This document shows, piece after piece, positions 27,361 to 36,780 of a stretch of 61,780 bases of DNA. The notes under the pieces were generated by a model. That model was not told the origin of the DNA. It did no database searches and saw nothing but the letters and a program-made list of their open reading frames with translations. Position 1 is the first letter of the stretch. Each line of letters starts with the position of its first letter. This stretch comes from Actinokineospora auranticolor (lineage in GTDB: Bacteria; Actinomycetota; Actinomycetes; Mycobacteriales; Pseudonocardiaceae). A program made the translations under genes and the position numbers. Location: NCBI RefSeq assembly GCF_002934265.1, contig NZ_PTIX01000035.1:1-61780 (forward strand), in the 5' to 3' direction.

Positions 27361-27790
27361 CGTATAGCGGGGGCGCGTTGCGTTCTGGTGGGGGCTTGGG
27401 CTCAAGCGGCGGTTGAGGGGTGGGTCCGGGGAGGAACGGAACCGCTGGACTGGGTGGCGGGAACACGTTGCGTTGAGGGGTGGGTTGGGCTTCTGCGGCG
27501 GTCGCGGGGGCGGTCCGGGAAGGAACGGAACAGCTCGGACTCGGTGACGGGAACACGTTGCGCTGGGAGGCGGGTTGGGCTTCTGCGGCGGTCGCGGGGG
27601 CGGTCCGGGAAGGAACAGAACGGCCTGGAGCTGCGGCGGGGACATGTCGCGTTGAGTGGGGCTGGGATCCTGCGGCGGTTGTGGGGGTGGCTGGTGGGGG
27701 GTGGGCTTGTGTTGCCTCACGGCCGGGCGGTGGTTGGTGGGGTGGACCTGGTGTTGGGGATGTGGGGTTCGGCTCTGCGCTGAACATGTG
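27361..27790. repeat. Degenerate tandem repeats, locus C
   Basis: About four units of ~89 bases, the middle two nearly identical: ACACGTTGCG, GGGTTGGGCTTCTGCGGCG and GTCGCGGGGGCGGTCCGGGA repeat in register. They follow the second long inverted repeat just as locus A follows the first. A long minus-strand open frame over the region is proline-rich and has no family features. No gene seen in 27039-27823. Confidence 0.75.
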
Positions 27791-27823
27791 GCGCGGGTGG
27801 TCGGCTGTCGGTGCACTGGGGGT

Positions 27824-28504
27824 ATGGCGGCTTATGACGAGATCGCGGATTGGTACGAGAACCAGTTCCTCACCAGCAGACGCCTCCCGCTGGGGGCGCC
27901 TGGGCGGGATCCGCTCGACATCGATCGGACCATCCGTCAGCTGCTGGGCGAGGGTGTGGGTGTCTGCCTGGAGATCGGCTGTGGCACGGGCATCAACGCG
28001 CACGTTGTTCGGGAGCTTGGGTGGGTGCCGGTCGGTGTTGATCTCTCCGTCGGCATGCTCGGGCACGCTCTGCTGCGCCTGCCTGTCGCGTTGGCCGATG
28101 CCAAGCGGCTTCCCTTTCGGGACAGCGGTATTCCGGCTGTCGTCTCCGTCATGGTGCACACCGATATGCCCGGCTACCCCGACATCATCCAGGAAGCGGC
28201 CAGGGTGCTCGAGCCCGGTGGTGTGCTGGTGCACGTCGGTGTTCATCCCTGCTTCTGCGGTGGGTTCGCCGATCGCGCGGACCCGGAAGCCGTCGTGGTT
28301 CGGCGTGGTTACCTTGATCGTCACTGGACCACGGACTCGTGGACCGACCAGGGGCTCCGCGACAAGGTCGGTGCGGCGCACTGGTCGATGCCCGAACTCC
28401 TGCACGCCTTCCTCGACGCCGGTCTCGCCGTCGAGCGGTTCGCCGAGGGGGGATCCCCGACTCCGATGGTGTTCGCGGTCAGGGCGCGGCGCGGGCCGCG
28501 CTGA
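27824..28504 (+). CDS. Class I SAM-dependent methyltransferase
   Basis: A 226-residue methyltransferase with LEIGCGTGINAHVV (SAM loop, about residue 50), VGVDLS, a DAKRLPF acidic segment and VLEPGGVLVHVGVHP. Start at the ATG after TGGGGG; a longer frame upstream runs through repeat sequence. Its 3' end overlaps the convergent trpF gene by 26 bases. Substrate unknown; neighbours give no clear pathway. Confidence 0.87.
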   Translation: MAAYDEIADWYENQFLTSRRLPLGAPGRDPLDIDRTIRQLLGEGVGVCLEIGCGTGINAHVVRELGWVPVGVDLSVGMLGHALLRLPVALADAKRLPFRDSGIPAVVSVMVHTDMPGYPDIIQEAARVLEPGGVLVHVGVHPCFCGGFADRADPEAVVVRRGYLDRHWTTDSWTDQGLRDKVGAAHWSMPELLHAFLDAGLAVERFAEGGSPTPMVFAVRARRGPR

Positions 28505-29081
28505 GGAACGCTCGGATCAGGTCCGGGTCCTTCACCCCACGGCTCGACTCGACGCCGGAGGACACGTCGACGCCCCAGGGGTGGGCGGCGGCGATGGCGG
28601 TGGCGACGTTGTCGGGGGTGAGGCCGCCTGCCAGGAGCCAGTCGCCGGTCGGTCGTCGGTTGTCCAATGTGGACAGGTTCCAGCGTTCGCCCGAGCCCGC
28701 GACCGGGGAGTCGAGCAGGAGGAGGTCCTCGCCCCACGCGCCCGTCGCCAACTCGGTCTCCGGGCCGAGGGCGGTTGCGCGGATGAGCTTGACCGGGAGG
28801 TCCGCCAGGGCGGCGAAGGACTCTCGGGGGTAGTCGCCGTGGAGTTGGATGGCCGCGAGGCCTGCGTCCTGGGTCATCGAGGCCGCGGTTTCGGCGGGGA
28901 TGCCCGCGAAGACCCCTACCGTCAGCACGGTCGGGGGGACTTCCGCGGCCAGTGCGCGGGCCTGGTCGACCGTCACCTTGCGGGCGCTCTCGGCGAACAC
29001 GAAACCCACCGCGTCGGCTCCGGCGGCGACGGCGACCGCGACGTCCGAGGGGGTGCGCAGACCGCAGACCTTGGTGAACAC
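28479..29081 (-). CDS. trpF: Phosphoribosylanthranilate isomerase
   Basis: A 200-residue TIM-barrel enzyme of tryptophan synthesis (EC 5.3.1.24), converting N-(5-phosphoribosyl)anthranilate to CdRP. Cys6 (TKVCGL) is the catalytic base and Asp124 (LLLDSPVAG) the acid; the phosphate loop is GVDVSSGVESSRGVKD. GTG start. It stands alone, away from other trp genes, which is common in actinobacteria. Confidence 0.94.
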   Translation of the reverse strand: MFTKVCGLRTPSDVAVAVAAGADAVGFVFAESARKVTVDQARALAAEVPPTVLTVGVFAGIPAETAASMTQDAGLAAIQLHGDYPRESFAALADLPVKLIRATALGPETELATGAWGEDLLLLDSPVAGSGERWNLSTLDNRRPTGDWLLAGGLTPDNVATAIAAAHPWGVDVSSGVESSRGVKDPDLIRAFLSAARAAP

Positions 29082-29165
29082 CCCACGAGACTACCTGCGG
29101 GAACACGACTCGATCGTGGCAACCGGGAAGGGGAACCCGGCACCCTGGCGTAGCGTCTGTTGCTC

Positions 29166-30317
29166 GTGCGGCTCCTCCGAATTGTGCGCCACCCCCTCAT
29201 CCTGCTGACCGCGGCCGTGTGCGCGGTGGTGGTACCCCTGCACGGTTCACCCGCCCTCCCCGTGGCCGCCCTCGGCGAGCTGACGGGCCTGCTCGCCGGT
29301 CTGCTGGCCCTGCAACTCGGCCTCCTCGCCGGAGCGCTGATCACCGGCGCCCGCGTCCACCAGGTCGTCATCGGTGTCGGCACCCGCGTCGTCGACTGGA
29401 CCACCCCGCGCCGCGTTGTGGTGCTGCGGGCGCTGCCGCTGCTGCTGTCGGTGTCGGTCGGGCCCGGCAAATCCCCGGCGCGGCTGCGCATGTGGGGTGC
29501 GGCGCTCAGTTCGGCCGTGCTCGGTGTGGCGGCGACGGCGACGGCCGTGGTTCTCGCCTGCACCGCTCGCAACGGCTTCGGCACCGCGGTCGCGGTCGGC
29601 TGCGCGGCCACCGTCGGCTACGCGCTCGTCCCGCGGAAGACGGCGGGCTCGACGTCGACCGGGTGGCTCCTGCTGCACCTGCTCCGGCTGACCGGTGTGC
29701 GGGCACGGCAACTGGACGCGGCACCGTTGGTCACCAGCACCGTCGACGCCATCCAGGACGGCGACATCGAGCACGCCGTCGACCTCGCCGCACGCATTGC
29801 GGACGAATACCCGACGTTGCGAACCGCGACGGCCGCGCGGGTGCTGGTGCTGCAGGCGCAGGGCAGATACGCCGAGGCCCTGCTCCTTGCGATGACGTTG
29901 GCCGGGGACCACGAGCAGACGCCGCAGGAGGCGGCCGTTGCGTTCGCAGCCCTCGCGGGGCTGGCCTACGCGACCGTCGAGGCGGGCCAGTTGGAACCCG
30001 AACTAGGACTGGGCACCGCCGCGCAGGCACTCGAGAACGCGGAAACCCTCGGTTACCCCACCCACAAACTCAACGGCTCCCGCGCGTTGCGGGAACTCCT
30101 TCTCGGCAACGCGGACAAGGCCGTCACCCTCGCTCGCCTCTCCGCCGACAGCAGCGACGACCGCCTCGGCCGAGCCGACGACCTGGCCACCTTGGCGCGG
30201 GCGCACATGGCGGCGGGGAACAACCCCGCCGCCCGAGCGGCGCTGCGTGAAGCGGAGGCCATCGTGCCGTGGTGGCCTCGGGTGGCCGTTACGCGCAGCC
30301 GACTCGACCTGGCCTGA
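29166..30317 (+). CDS. Membrane protein with TPR-like domain
   Basis: A 383-residue protein with three to four N-terminal membrane segments (for example LILLTAAVCAVVVPL and ALGELTGLLAGLLALQLGLL), a VGVGTRV-W region, and a C-terminal alpha-helical part with TPR-like repeats (YAEALLLAMTLAGD; AHMAAGNNPAARAALREAE). TAGCGT at 29151-29156 looks like a -10 for a leaderless transcript beginning at GTG 29166; a TTG at 29160 is the alternative. Function unknown. Confidence 0.75.
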   Translation: MRLLRIVRHPLILLTAAVCAVVVPLHGSPALPVAALGELTGLLAGLLALQLGLLAGALITGARVHQVVIGVGTRVVDWTTPRRVVVLRALPLLLSVSVGPGKSPARLRMWGAALSSAVLGVAATATAVVLACTARNGFGTAVAVGCAATVGYALVPRKTAGSTSTGWLLLHLLRLTGVRARQLDAAPLVTSTVDAIQDGDIEHAVDLAARIADEYPTLRTATAARVLVLQAQGRYAEALLLAMTLAGDHEQTPQEAAVAFAALAGLAYATVEAGQLEPELGLGTAAQALENAETLGYPTHKLNGSRALRELLLGNADKAVTLARLSADSSDDRLGRADDLATLARAHMAAGNNPAARAALREAEAIVPWWPRVAVTRSRLDLA

Positions 30318-30393
30318 CCCCGCCCGGCAGGACCGGCCCCCTCGGGCATAGTTAGGTATCTCCGGTGCCCGTGCCCGCGCCGAAGATTCTCTG

Positions 30394-30440
30394 ATCGCGG
30401 GTTATCCACATGCCCGGGATTCGTCCGCAGAGGCTTATTC
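30394..30440 (+). repeat. Possible leader-like fragment
   Basis: TGATCGCGGGTTATCCACAT resembles the TTATCCACAGGC...GATC part of the blocks at 41683 and 27051, but the rest is absent. Weakly supported. Confidence 0.25.
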
Positions 30441-30476
30441 ACGCCCCGCAATGATCACCCCGAAGCGTGTGACAGC

Positions 30477-30526
30477 GGCCCGTTTGCGAGAATTCGGCTA
30501 CCACGCATCATTCTCGAAAACGGGCC
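30477..30526. repeat. 17-bp inverted repeat before the IS remnant
   Basis: GGCCCGTTTGCGAGAAT (30477-30493) pairs with ATTCTCGAAAACGGGCC (30510-30526), one mismatch, 16-base loop. It could be a terminator for the membrane-protein gene, or the palindromic sort of target IS30-type elements favour. Confidence 0.7.
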
Positions 30527-30605
30527 GTGTCTGTGTATCCTGCCACTGGCCTCGGTCGAGGCTGTGTCAAGGAATTATGTGCCCTGATCGGTGAGGTGAC
30601 CGAGG

Positions 30606-31072
30606 GGGTTGGAACGGTCGGGCCGGTTGCGGGATTACGTGGTGGCCGGGTTGAGCGAGCGGTGGTCTCCGCGGCAGATCGCGACCAGGATACGGGTGGA
30701 GTTCCCGGCCGAGCCGGAGATGCGCGTGTCCCACGAGACGGTCTACCAGACTCTGTGCGTCCAGGGGAAAGGCGATTGCGGGCCGTGATGTACAAGGCCC
30801 TGCGGTCGGGCCGGGCGAAATGGGTGTCACTGTCGGCGAAGCGGCCCAGGCATGACCTGATCGTAGGCGTGGTCAACATCGGCGAGCGCCCGAAAGGGGC
30901 CGAGGACCGTGCCGTGCCCGGCTTCTGGGAGGGCGATCTCATTCTTGGATCCGCGTGCGAATCGCAGATCCTGACCCTGGTGGAGCGGCTGACGCGGTCC
31001 CTGGATTGGTACAAACCCGTCGAGAAGCTGAACGAACTGCTGGTCGAACACGGTGGCGCGATGACCCCTTGA
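30606..31072 (+). pseudogene. IS30-family transposase remnant
   Basis: Broken IS30 transposase. One frame gives LRDYVVAGLSERWSPRQIA and VSHETVYQTLCVQGKG and then hits TGA at 30786-30788. The other frame continues with ALRSGRAK, DRAVPGFWEGDLILG and TLVERLTR. That joins directly to SLDWYKPVEKLNELL, which belongs at the family's C-terminus, so the middle of the DDE domain is deleted. The N-terminal HTH is also missing. No intact inverted terminal repeats were found. Confidence 0.85.
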
Positions 31073-31153
31073 GGTCAAGCAGCCCTCAGAGGTGGGTGGG
31101 CCGTCCTTTGGGCCCGAGGGGCAACAGTTGGTGGTCCCCGCGGTGGGGACCGG

Positions 31154-32404
31154 TTAGGCGAAGGCGTTGCCGGTGGCGATTTTTGGGCGGCCCAGTGGTG
31201 GGTGAGGGGTGACGGTGGCCGCTTGGTAGACCTCGATTGTCTGTTCCGCGATTCGGGTCCAGTCGAAGTCCAGGGGGAGGCGGGTTTTGGCGGCTCGGGC
31301 TCGTTTGCGGGCCGCGACCGGGTCGTTCAGGACTCGGCGGATGGCGGTGGTCATGGCGTCTGTGTCGCCGGGGGTGAAGGAGAGGCCGGTTTCGTTTTCG
31401 ATGACCACCTCGCCCAGGCCGCCTGCGGTTGAGGCGACCAGGGGGGCGCCTGCGGCGGCGGCTTCCAGGGCGACGATGCCGAACGGCTCGTACCTGCTGG
31501 GCAGCACCACCGCGTCGGCCGCTGACAGGGCCGCGATCAGGTCGCGGTCCGTCAGGTGGCCGACGAACTCGATCGCGCGGCGTACCCGGGACTTCCGGGC
31601 CAGTTCGACCAGCGCGGTCGTCTGCGAGCCCTTGCCCGCCACCACCAGGCGCGTGCCCGGGTGTGATCGGCGGACCTTCGCCAGGGCCGCGATCAGGTCG
31701 TGGACGCCCTTCTCCCACTCCAAGCGCCCGAAGAACAGCAGCAGGGGGGACCCGTCCGGGCTGTAGGACTCCCGTGCGGCGCGCACCGCTCTGGCGGTCA
31801 CCCGCCAGTTGCGCGGTTCGATGCCGTTGTGGATGACGGTGATGCCCGCCGGGTCGACGTCGAACAGGTGGGCCGCTTCGGCGCGCATCGCCGACGAGCA
31901 GGTGATCAACGCGTCCGCCCGGTTGGCCAGCCACCACTCCGCCGAGTGCACCTGGTGGTTGAGCGGGTGCGACAGCCAGCCGCTGTGCCTGCCCGCCTCC
32001 GTCGCGTGCAGGGTGGCCACCAGGGGCACCTCGGCCTGCTCGGCGAGCGCGATGGCCGGGTGGGTGACGAGCCAGTCGTGCGCGTGCACGACGTCCGGGC
32101 GCCAGCCGCGCAGCAGGGCCAGGCCGGACCTGATCATCGCGTGGCCCATCGCCAGGGTCCAGGCGACCAGGTCCTCCTCGAAGACCAGGTGCGTCGGGTC
32201 CTCGGCGACCCGCACGACCCGCACGCCGTCGTGGACCGCGTCCTCGGTGGGGTGGGTCGCCGCGTCCGTGCCCGCCTCGTGGCGGCACAGCACCACCACG
32301 TCGTGGCCCAGGGCGGCCAGGTGCCGGGCGACGGCGTGCACGTGCCTGCCGAGGCCGCCGACGACCACCGGCGGGTACTCCCAGGACAACATCAGCACGC
32401 GCAT
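31154..32404 (-). CDS. GT4 alpha-glucan glycosyltransferase (Rv3032/GlgM-like)
   Basis: A 416-residue GT-B enzyme. N-terminus MRVLMLSWEYPPVVVGGLGR carries the GGLGRHV acceptor loop; HAHDWL, FFGRLEWEKGVHDLI and the E-x7-E element EPFGIVALE follow. This is the pattern of Rv3032, the alpha-1,4-glucosyltransferase of methylglucose lipopolysaccharide (MGLP), and of GlgM, which makes maltose-1-phosphate from ADP-glucose. Its position next to the GH57 and methyltransferase genes favours the MGLP-type role; a GlgM role feeding GlgE is possible. The GH57 stop is 13 bases upstream of this start. Confidence 0.88.
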   Translation of the reverse strand: MRVLMLSWEYPPVVVGGLGRHVHAVARHLAALGHDVVVLCRHEAGTDAATHPTEDAVHDGVRVVRVAEDPTHLVFEEDLVAWTLAMGHAMIRSGLALLRGWRPDVVHAHDWLVTHPAIALAEQAEVPLVATLHATEAGRHSGWLSHPLNHQVHSAEWWLANRADALITCSSAMRAEAAHLFDVDPAGITVIHNGIEPRNWRVTARAVRAARESYSPDGSPLLLFFGRLEWEKGVHDLIAALAKVRRSHPGTRLVVAGKGSQTTALVELARKSRVRRAIEFVGHLTDRDLIAALSAADAVVLPSRYEPFGIVALEAAAAGAPLVASTAGGLGEVVIENETGLSFTPGDTDAMTTAIRRVLNDPVAARKRARAAKTRLPLDFDWTRIAEQTIEVYQAATVTPHPPLGRPKIATGNAFA

Positions 32405-32416
32405 GGTGCGGCAACC

Positions 32417-33931
32417 CTACTCGCTGGTACGCAGCGCCCGTGCGTCGAGGGCGCCGAACGGGCCGTCCACCCGGCGCAGGTCCGCGGCGCGGGCGGCGCG
32501 GTCCGCGCCGGTGCGCAGCCCCCAGGCCAGTTCGGCATAGCGCTCCCCGTGGGCTTTGGCGCGTCTACGGGCGTAGTCGGCGGCGGAATCCTTGGTGACC
32601 ATGAAAGCCCAGTCGCTCGACAGCGCCAGCATCGCCTCGCGGACCGCCTGGTCCAACACCACGTCCCGGCCGACCCCGGCGGGTACGGAGTCCACCAGGT
32701 CGAGCAGGTCGCGCTGCAACTCCGCGCCCGCGTCGACCAGGTCCGCGACCTGCACCCCGTCCCACACGCGCCAATCCTTGCCGGAACCCCAAGACGACGC
32801 TGGTAGCTCCACCGGCCCACCCAGGTAACCCGCCTCCAACGCGCCCCGCAGCGTCGTCACCCGCACACCGGCCTCGGGAAGCGCGGTCAACACCTCGGAT
32901 AGCCACGCAGGCCCCTCGTGCCACCAATGCCCGTACAACTCGGTGTCGTAAGCCGACACTACGAGGCCCGGACGACCATGTTGGGCTCTTAGGTCACCCA
33001 GTCTGCGGACGACCGTGTCCACAAAGTCCCGCGCGTGCCGTCTTACCGCGTCCGCCGCAAGAGCAGGTTCGTACGGCTTCTTGTCCTCCGGTGCTACACC
33101 GCGCCCGGTGACCCGGGACGGCTTGAGCCCCGAAGGGTGGTCGTAGGTGTGGAAGTCACGGTAGGCGCTATCCCCGGGATAACCGGCCTTCGGAGACCAC
33201 ACGCGATAGGTGACCTCAAGGTCTCGCCCGAAGCACACCACGTCGGAATCGCCCACGGGCCGCGCAAACGCCGTATCCCCGTGCAACGCCGGACCATCCA
33301 CCAGGAATCTGCGCACCCCCGCCGCTGCGTACCCGTACTCCATCCCCGGCGCGTAACCGCACTCCGGCGCCCAAATCCCCTCAGGCGCGTGCCCCACGCG
33401 CAACGCCGTGTCCTCAAGACCCGTGCGCAAAGCGAAAGCACGCAATCGCGGGTGCAACAACGGTTGGAACGGATGGGTTGCCGGACCACCTAGCAGCTCC
33501 ACCACGCCCGAGTCCACCAACGGCCGTAGTACCGGCGAGAACCCGTGACGCCACCGCGACTCGAACTCCGTCAACGCGGCGGCCGACGCGCGATACTCCG
33601 CCGCCGCGACCTCCCGCAGCCGGGAATCCCCGCCCTGCCAACGCACACCGGCGTACTGCGCCCGAAGGTTCCAGTTGCCCAGCCAGTCGTGCATACCCCG
33701 CAACGCGTACGGGTCGTCCAACTGCGCCGCGAGCACCGGTGTCACGCCGAGCGTAAGAACGTCCCGACGGCCCTCTTCGGCGAAACGACGCAAGAGGTCC
33801 ACGAGCGGCAAATACGAGTGCGCCCAAGCCTGGTAGAGCCATTCCTCACCGACCGGCCACGTCCCGTGGTGCGGCAACCAGGGAAGGTGGCTGTGCAGGA
33901 CGAGCGCGAACCCGCCGACCGGCTCGCTCAT
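32417..33931 (-). CDS. GH57 alpha-glucan branching enzyme (Rv3031-like)
   Basis: A 504-residue GH57/DUF1957 protein that in mycobacteria branches the MGLP glucan. Motifs: LVLHSHLPWLPHHG at the N-terminus, nucleophile Glu190 in GIWAPECGY, Asp329 in SAYDTELYGHWWHEGP, and a helical C-terminal domain (SSDWAFMVTKDSAADYARRR). The ATG at 33931 overlaps the upstream methyltransferase stop (ATGA). With its two neighbours it reproduces the Rv3032-Rv3031-Rv3030 block. Confidence 0.92.
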   Translation of the reverse strand: MSEPVGGFALVLHSHLPWLPHHGTWPVGEEWLYQAWAHSYLPLVDLLRRFAEEGRRDVLTLGVTPVLAAQLDDPYALRGMHDWLGNWNLRAQYAGVRWQGGDSRLREVAAAEYRASAAALTEFESRWRHGFSPVLRPLVDSGVVELLGGPATHPFQPLLHPRLRAFALRTGLEDTALRVGHAPEGIWAPECGYAPGMEYGYAAAGVRRFLVDGPALHGDTAFARPVGDSDVVCFGRDLEVTYRVWSPKAGYPGDSAYRDFHTYDHPSGLKPSRVTGRGVAPEDKKPYEPALAADAVRRHARDFVDTVVRRLGDLRAQHGRPGLVVSAYDTELYGHWWHEGPAWLSEVLTALPEAGVRVTTLRGALEAGYLGGPVELPASSWGSGKDWRVWDGVQVADLVDAGAELQRDLLDLVDSVPAGVGRDVVLDQAVREAMLALSSDWAFMVTKDSAADYARRRAKAHGERYAELAWGLRTGADRAARAADLRRVDGPFGALDARALRTSE

Positions 33932-34677
33932 GCCCGCGCGACCACGACGAGGTCGAGGCTGGCGTCCACGTCGTCGGAGTGGATCTCGAAGTCCTCGACC
34001 CGCACTCCCGCCACGGCCGCCAGCAGGTCCTCGGGCCACCCGCCCCCGGACATCGCGACCGCCACCTGCGCGTCGACGACCGACCCGCCGAAGCGCCGAT
34101 CCACCTCCCGCAGCGCGGGACCGTGGTGCACCCCGCCGAGGAACTCCACCGCGAACCCCGCGTCCCGCACCAACCCGTCGAGTTCGGACGCCGACAGCTC
34201 CCGCGTGTGGAACGGGTTGAGCGGGGTGTCGCGCCCGGGGGAGAAGGTGATCCGGTTCGGCGTGGTCACCAACAACAGGCCACCCGGCCGCAGCACCCGA
34301 CGGCACTCCGCGAGAAAACCCTCCTGGTCCCACAGGTGCTCGATCACCTGAAGGTTCGCCACTACGTCGACAGATCCCGTGCGCAACGGCAGACCGGCAA
34401 GATTCCCCCGAACCACCCTCACATCCGGGTAGGCCTTACCGACGTGCGACGCCGTCAACGCGTCGTAGTCCAGCCCAACCACGAAAGACGCCCGCGCGGC
34501 CAAGAGGTCGGCGCCGTAGCCCTCGCCGCACCCCGCCTCCAACACGACCGCGTCCGCGCAGCGCTCCGCCAAGTGGACGTACGCGACCTCGTGCCTGCGG
34601 AACCAGTAGTTCTCTTCCGCGATCCCGGGCACGGTGCGCTCGCCGGTCAGCGGCAGGCCTGGCGTTTCGGTGGACAC
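33928..34677 (-). CDS. SAM-dependent methyltransferase (Rv3030-like)
   Basis: A 249-residue methyltransferase. It begins TPGLPLTGERTVPGIAEENYW, the signature of the Rv3030 group, then LEAGCGEGYGADLLAAR (SAM loop), LDYDALTASH, VIEHLWDQ and LRPGGLLLVTTPNR. Rv3030 is proposed to methylate sugar hydroxyls in MGLP. First gene of the minus-strand trio, GTG start. Substrate by analogy only. Confidence 0.9.
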   Translation of the reverse strand: MSTETPGLPLTGERTVPGIAEENYWFRRHEVAYVHLAERCADAVVLEAGCGEGYGADLLAARASFVVGLDYDALTASHVGKAYPDVRVVRGNLAGLPLRTGSVDVVANLQVIEHLWDQEGFLAECRRVLRPGGLLLVTTPNRITFSPGRDTPLNPFHTRELSASELDGLVRDAGFAVEFLGGVHHGPALREVDRRFGGSVVDAQVAVAMSGGGWPEDLLAAVAGVRVEDFEIHSDDVDASLDLVVVARA

Positions 34678-34730
34678 GCGGGCACGCTAGCCGATGCCCG
34701 CCGGTCACCTACCGGCCGGTACGCCGCGGG

Positions 34731-35570
34731 TCAGCGCTTGACGCCGACCCCGCCCGCGATGCAGTACTGGACCTCGTCGAGCGGCTTGATCCGCGGACCG
34801 TCCGGCCACCACTCCGCACATCGGACGACCCCCGGCTCGATCATCTCTAAACCGGGGAACATGCCCTCGATCTCCGCCATGGTGCGGAACACCCCCGTGC
34901 CCATCGGGCTGTGCAGGAAGACGTCCTCCATGCGCCGGGCCAGCGGGCTGTGGTCGGAGGTCTCCGGGTCGAAGAAGTGCGTGATGCCGACCATCGAGCC
35001 CGGGGGCAGCGCGTCGATGTACGTGGTCATGATGTCCCGCGGGCTGCGCGCGCCGTCGTAGTGGTGGATCGTGCCGAACTGGAACAGCGCGATGGGCTCG
35101 TCGAAGTCCAGGTTCTTGCGCACGATCATGTTGTCCAGCACGGCCTCCGGCTCGAAGATGTCCTCGGCGATGAAGTGCGTGCGGTCGTTCTCCTCCAGCA
35201 GCGCCCGCCCGTGCGCGAGCACCACGGGGTCGTTGTCGACGTAGATCACCGTCGAGTCGGGGCGGATGCGCTGGGCCACCTGGTGGGTGTTCTCGGCGGT
35301 CGGCAGGCCGGAGCCGCAGTCGAGGTACTGCCGGATACCGGTCTGCAGCGCGATGAACCGGGTGGCGCGGATGAGGAATTCCCGGTTGTCGAAGGCCAAC
35401 TGGGCCGCCTCCGGTGCCACCCGCTGCACGCGGTGCAGCACCTCGCGGTCGATCTCGTAGTTGTCCTTGCCGTTGAGGAACGCGTCGTAGACCCGGGCGA
35501 TGCTCGCCTTCGAGGTGTCGATGTAGGCGGGGACCTCGTGCTCGGAGGGGTATGGGGAGGAGGTCGCCAT
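34731..35570 (-). CDS. DUF574-family SAM methyltransferase
   Basis: A 279-residue member of the actinobacterial DUF574 (Methyltransf_19) family: ASIARVYDAFLNGKDNYEIDR, REFLIRATRF, YLDCGSGLPTAENTHQVAQ, VIYVDNDPVVLAHGRALL. The family is abundant in Streptomyces and relatives, often beside DUF397 and XRE regulators as here; no substrate is established. It is divergent from the XRE-DUF5753 gene and lies between the MGLP-like trio and etfB. Confidence 0.93.
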   Translation of the reverse strand: MATSSPYPSEHEVPAYIDTSKASIARVYDAFLNGKDNYEIDREVLHRVQRVAPEAAQLAFDNREFLIRATRFIALQTGIRQYLDCGSGLPTAENTHQVAQRIRPDSTVIYVDNDPVVLAHGRALLEENDRTHFIAEDIFEPEAVLDNMIVRKNLDFDEPIALFQFGTIHHYDGARSPRDIMTTYIDALPPGSMVGITHFFDPETSDHSPLARRMEDVFLHSPMGTGVFRTMAEIEGMFPGLEMIEPGVVRCAEWWPDGPRIKPLDEVQYCIAGGVGVKR

Positions 35571-35739
35571 TGTTCCTCACAGAGCGTCGTGGATCATGGA
35601 CGGTGCGCACCCAAGGAGTACGCTCACCCTAGGGGTTCGGGCAAGACCCGGGATACACCGGGTTCGCGGCCGTCCGCGGTGCGGATGGTCCCGGATCCCC
35701 GGCAGCGCTGGACGGTGCACAGTGGCGGGAGGACTGGAC

Positions 35740-36615
35740 GTGGCCGAGGACCGAGGCGACGGCGCGCAAGGCGCCGGGCCCACCGCGCGGCGGATCGTGC
35801 TGGGGTCGCAGTTGCGCAGGCTGCGCGAGGCCCTGGACATCACCCGGGCGGACGCCGGGTACCACATCCGGGGTTCCGAGTCGAAGATCAGCCGGATGGA
35901 GCTGGGCCGGGTCGGGTTCAAGGAACGCGACGTCGCCGACCTGCTGACGCTCTACGGCGTGCACGACGAGACCGAGCGCACCCAGTTCCTGGCGATGGTC
36001 AAGCAGTCCAACGAGCCGGGCTGGTGGCACCGCTACAGCGACCTGATGCCGACGTGGTTCAACGACTTCGTCGGTCTGGAGGAGTCCGCCTCCCGCATCC
36101 AGACCTACGAACTGCAGTTCGTGCCCGGTCTGCTGCAGACCGAGGAGTACGCGCGGATGCTCGCCGGGCACGGCAGACCGGAGCTGAACGAGGACGAGGT
36201 GGACCGCCGCGTCTCGCTGCGCATGTCCCGCTCGAAGGTCCTGCACCGCACCGACGCCCCGAAGCTGTGGGCGGTGATCGACGAGTCCGTCCTGCACCGT
36301 CCTATCGGCGGTCCGCGGGTGCTGCGCGAGCAGATCGACCACCTGCTGGAGCTGACCCGGCTGCCGAACATCACCCTGCAGGTCGTGCCCTACCCGCTCA
36401 GCGGCTACGCGGCCGAGGGCTCGTTCACCGTGCTGCGGTTCAACGAGGCCGAGCTGCCCGACATCGTCTACATCGAGCACCTCGGCGGCGCGCTGTTCCT
36501 CGACCGCGTGGACGAGATCGAGCGCTACAGCCGGGTCGTGGACCGGCTCACCGTCGACGCCGAGACGCCCAGCCGCTCGCGCCAGCTGCTCAGCAAGCGC
36601 CGCGAGGAGATCTGA
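35740..36615 (+). CDS. XRE-family regulator with DUF5753
   Basis: A 291-residue DNA-binding protein: N-terminal HTH_31-type helix-turn-helix (about residues 18-75; LGSQLRRLREALDITRADAG, SESKISRMELGRV), then DUF5753 (YELQFVPGLLQTEEYARML; LPNITLQVVPY). GTG at 35740 follows GGGAGG. Such regulators pair with small DUF397 proteins (WhiJ/AbaA-type systems in Streptomyces); the next gene is one. Signal sensed is unknown. Confidence 0.93.
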   Translation: MAEDRGDGAQGAGPTARRIVLGSQLRRLREALDITRADAGYHIRGSESKISRMELGRVGFKERDVADLLTLYGVHDETERTQFLAMVKQSNEPGWWHRYSDLMPTWFNDFVGLEESASRIQTYELQFVPGLLQTEEYARMLAGHGRPELNEDEVDRRVSLRMSRSKVLHRTDAPKLWAVIDESVLHRPIGGPRVLREQIDHLLELTRLPNITLQVVPYPLSGYAAEGSFTVLRFNEAELPDIVYIEHLGGALFLDRVDEIERYSRVVDRLTVDAETPSRSRQLLSKRREEI

Positions 36616-36780
36616 CGACTCGCCCGGCGAGTTGTCCGACCTTCCAGGAATTTTCCCGCGCCCACCCCGGCACCGGGGCCTCCTTCGCGACCGGTCGGTC
36701 GCGCGGGTTTCCGCCACGCCCCGGGACTCCGAACTGGTGGGTGACGGTGGTTCGCCCGTCCAGTGGTTGCTTCCGTCACT

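Noticed and set aside
27035..28405. Long minus-strand open frame across the second repeat locus
   Set aside because: It is Pro/Ser/Arg-rich, its internal repeats come from the tandem DNA units, and it runs through the plus-strand methyltransferase gene. It has no family motif.
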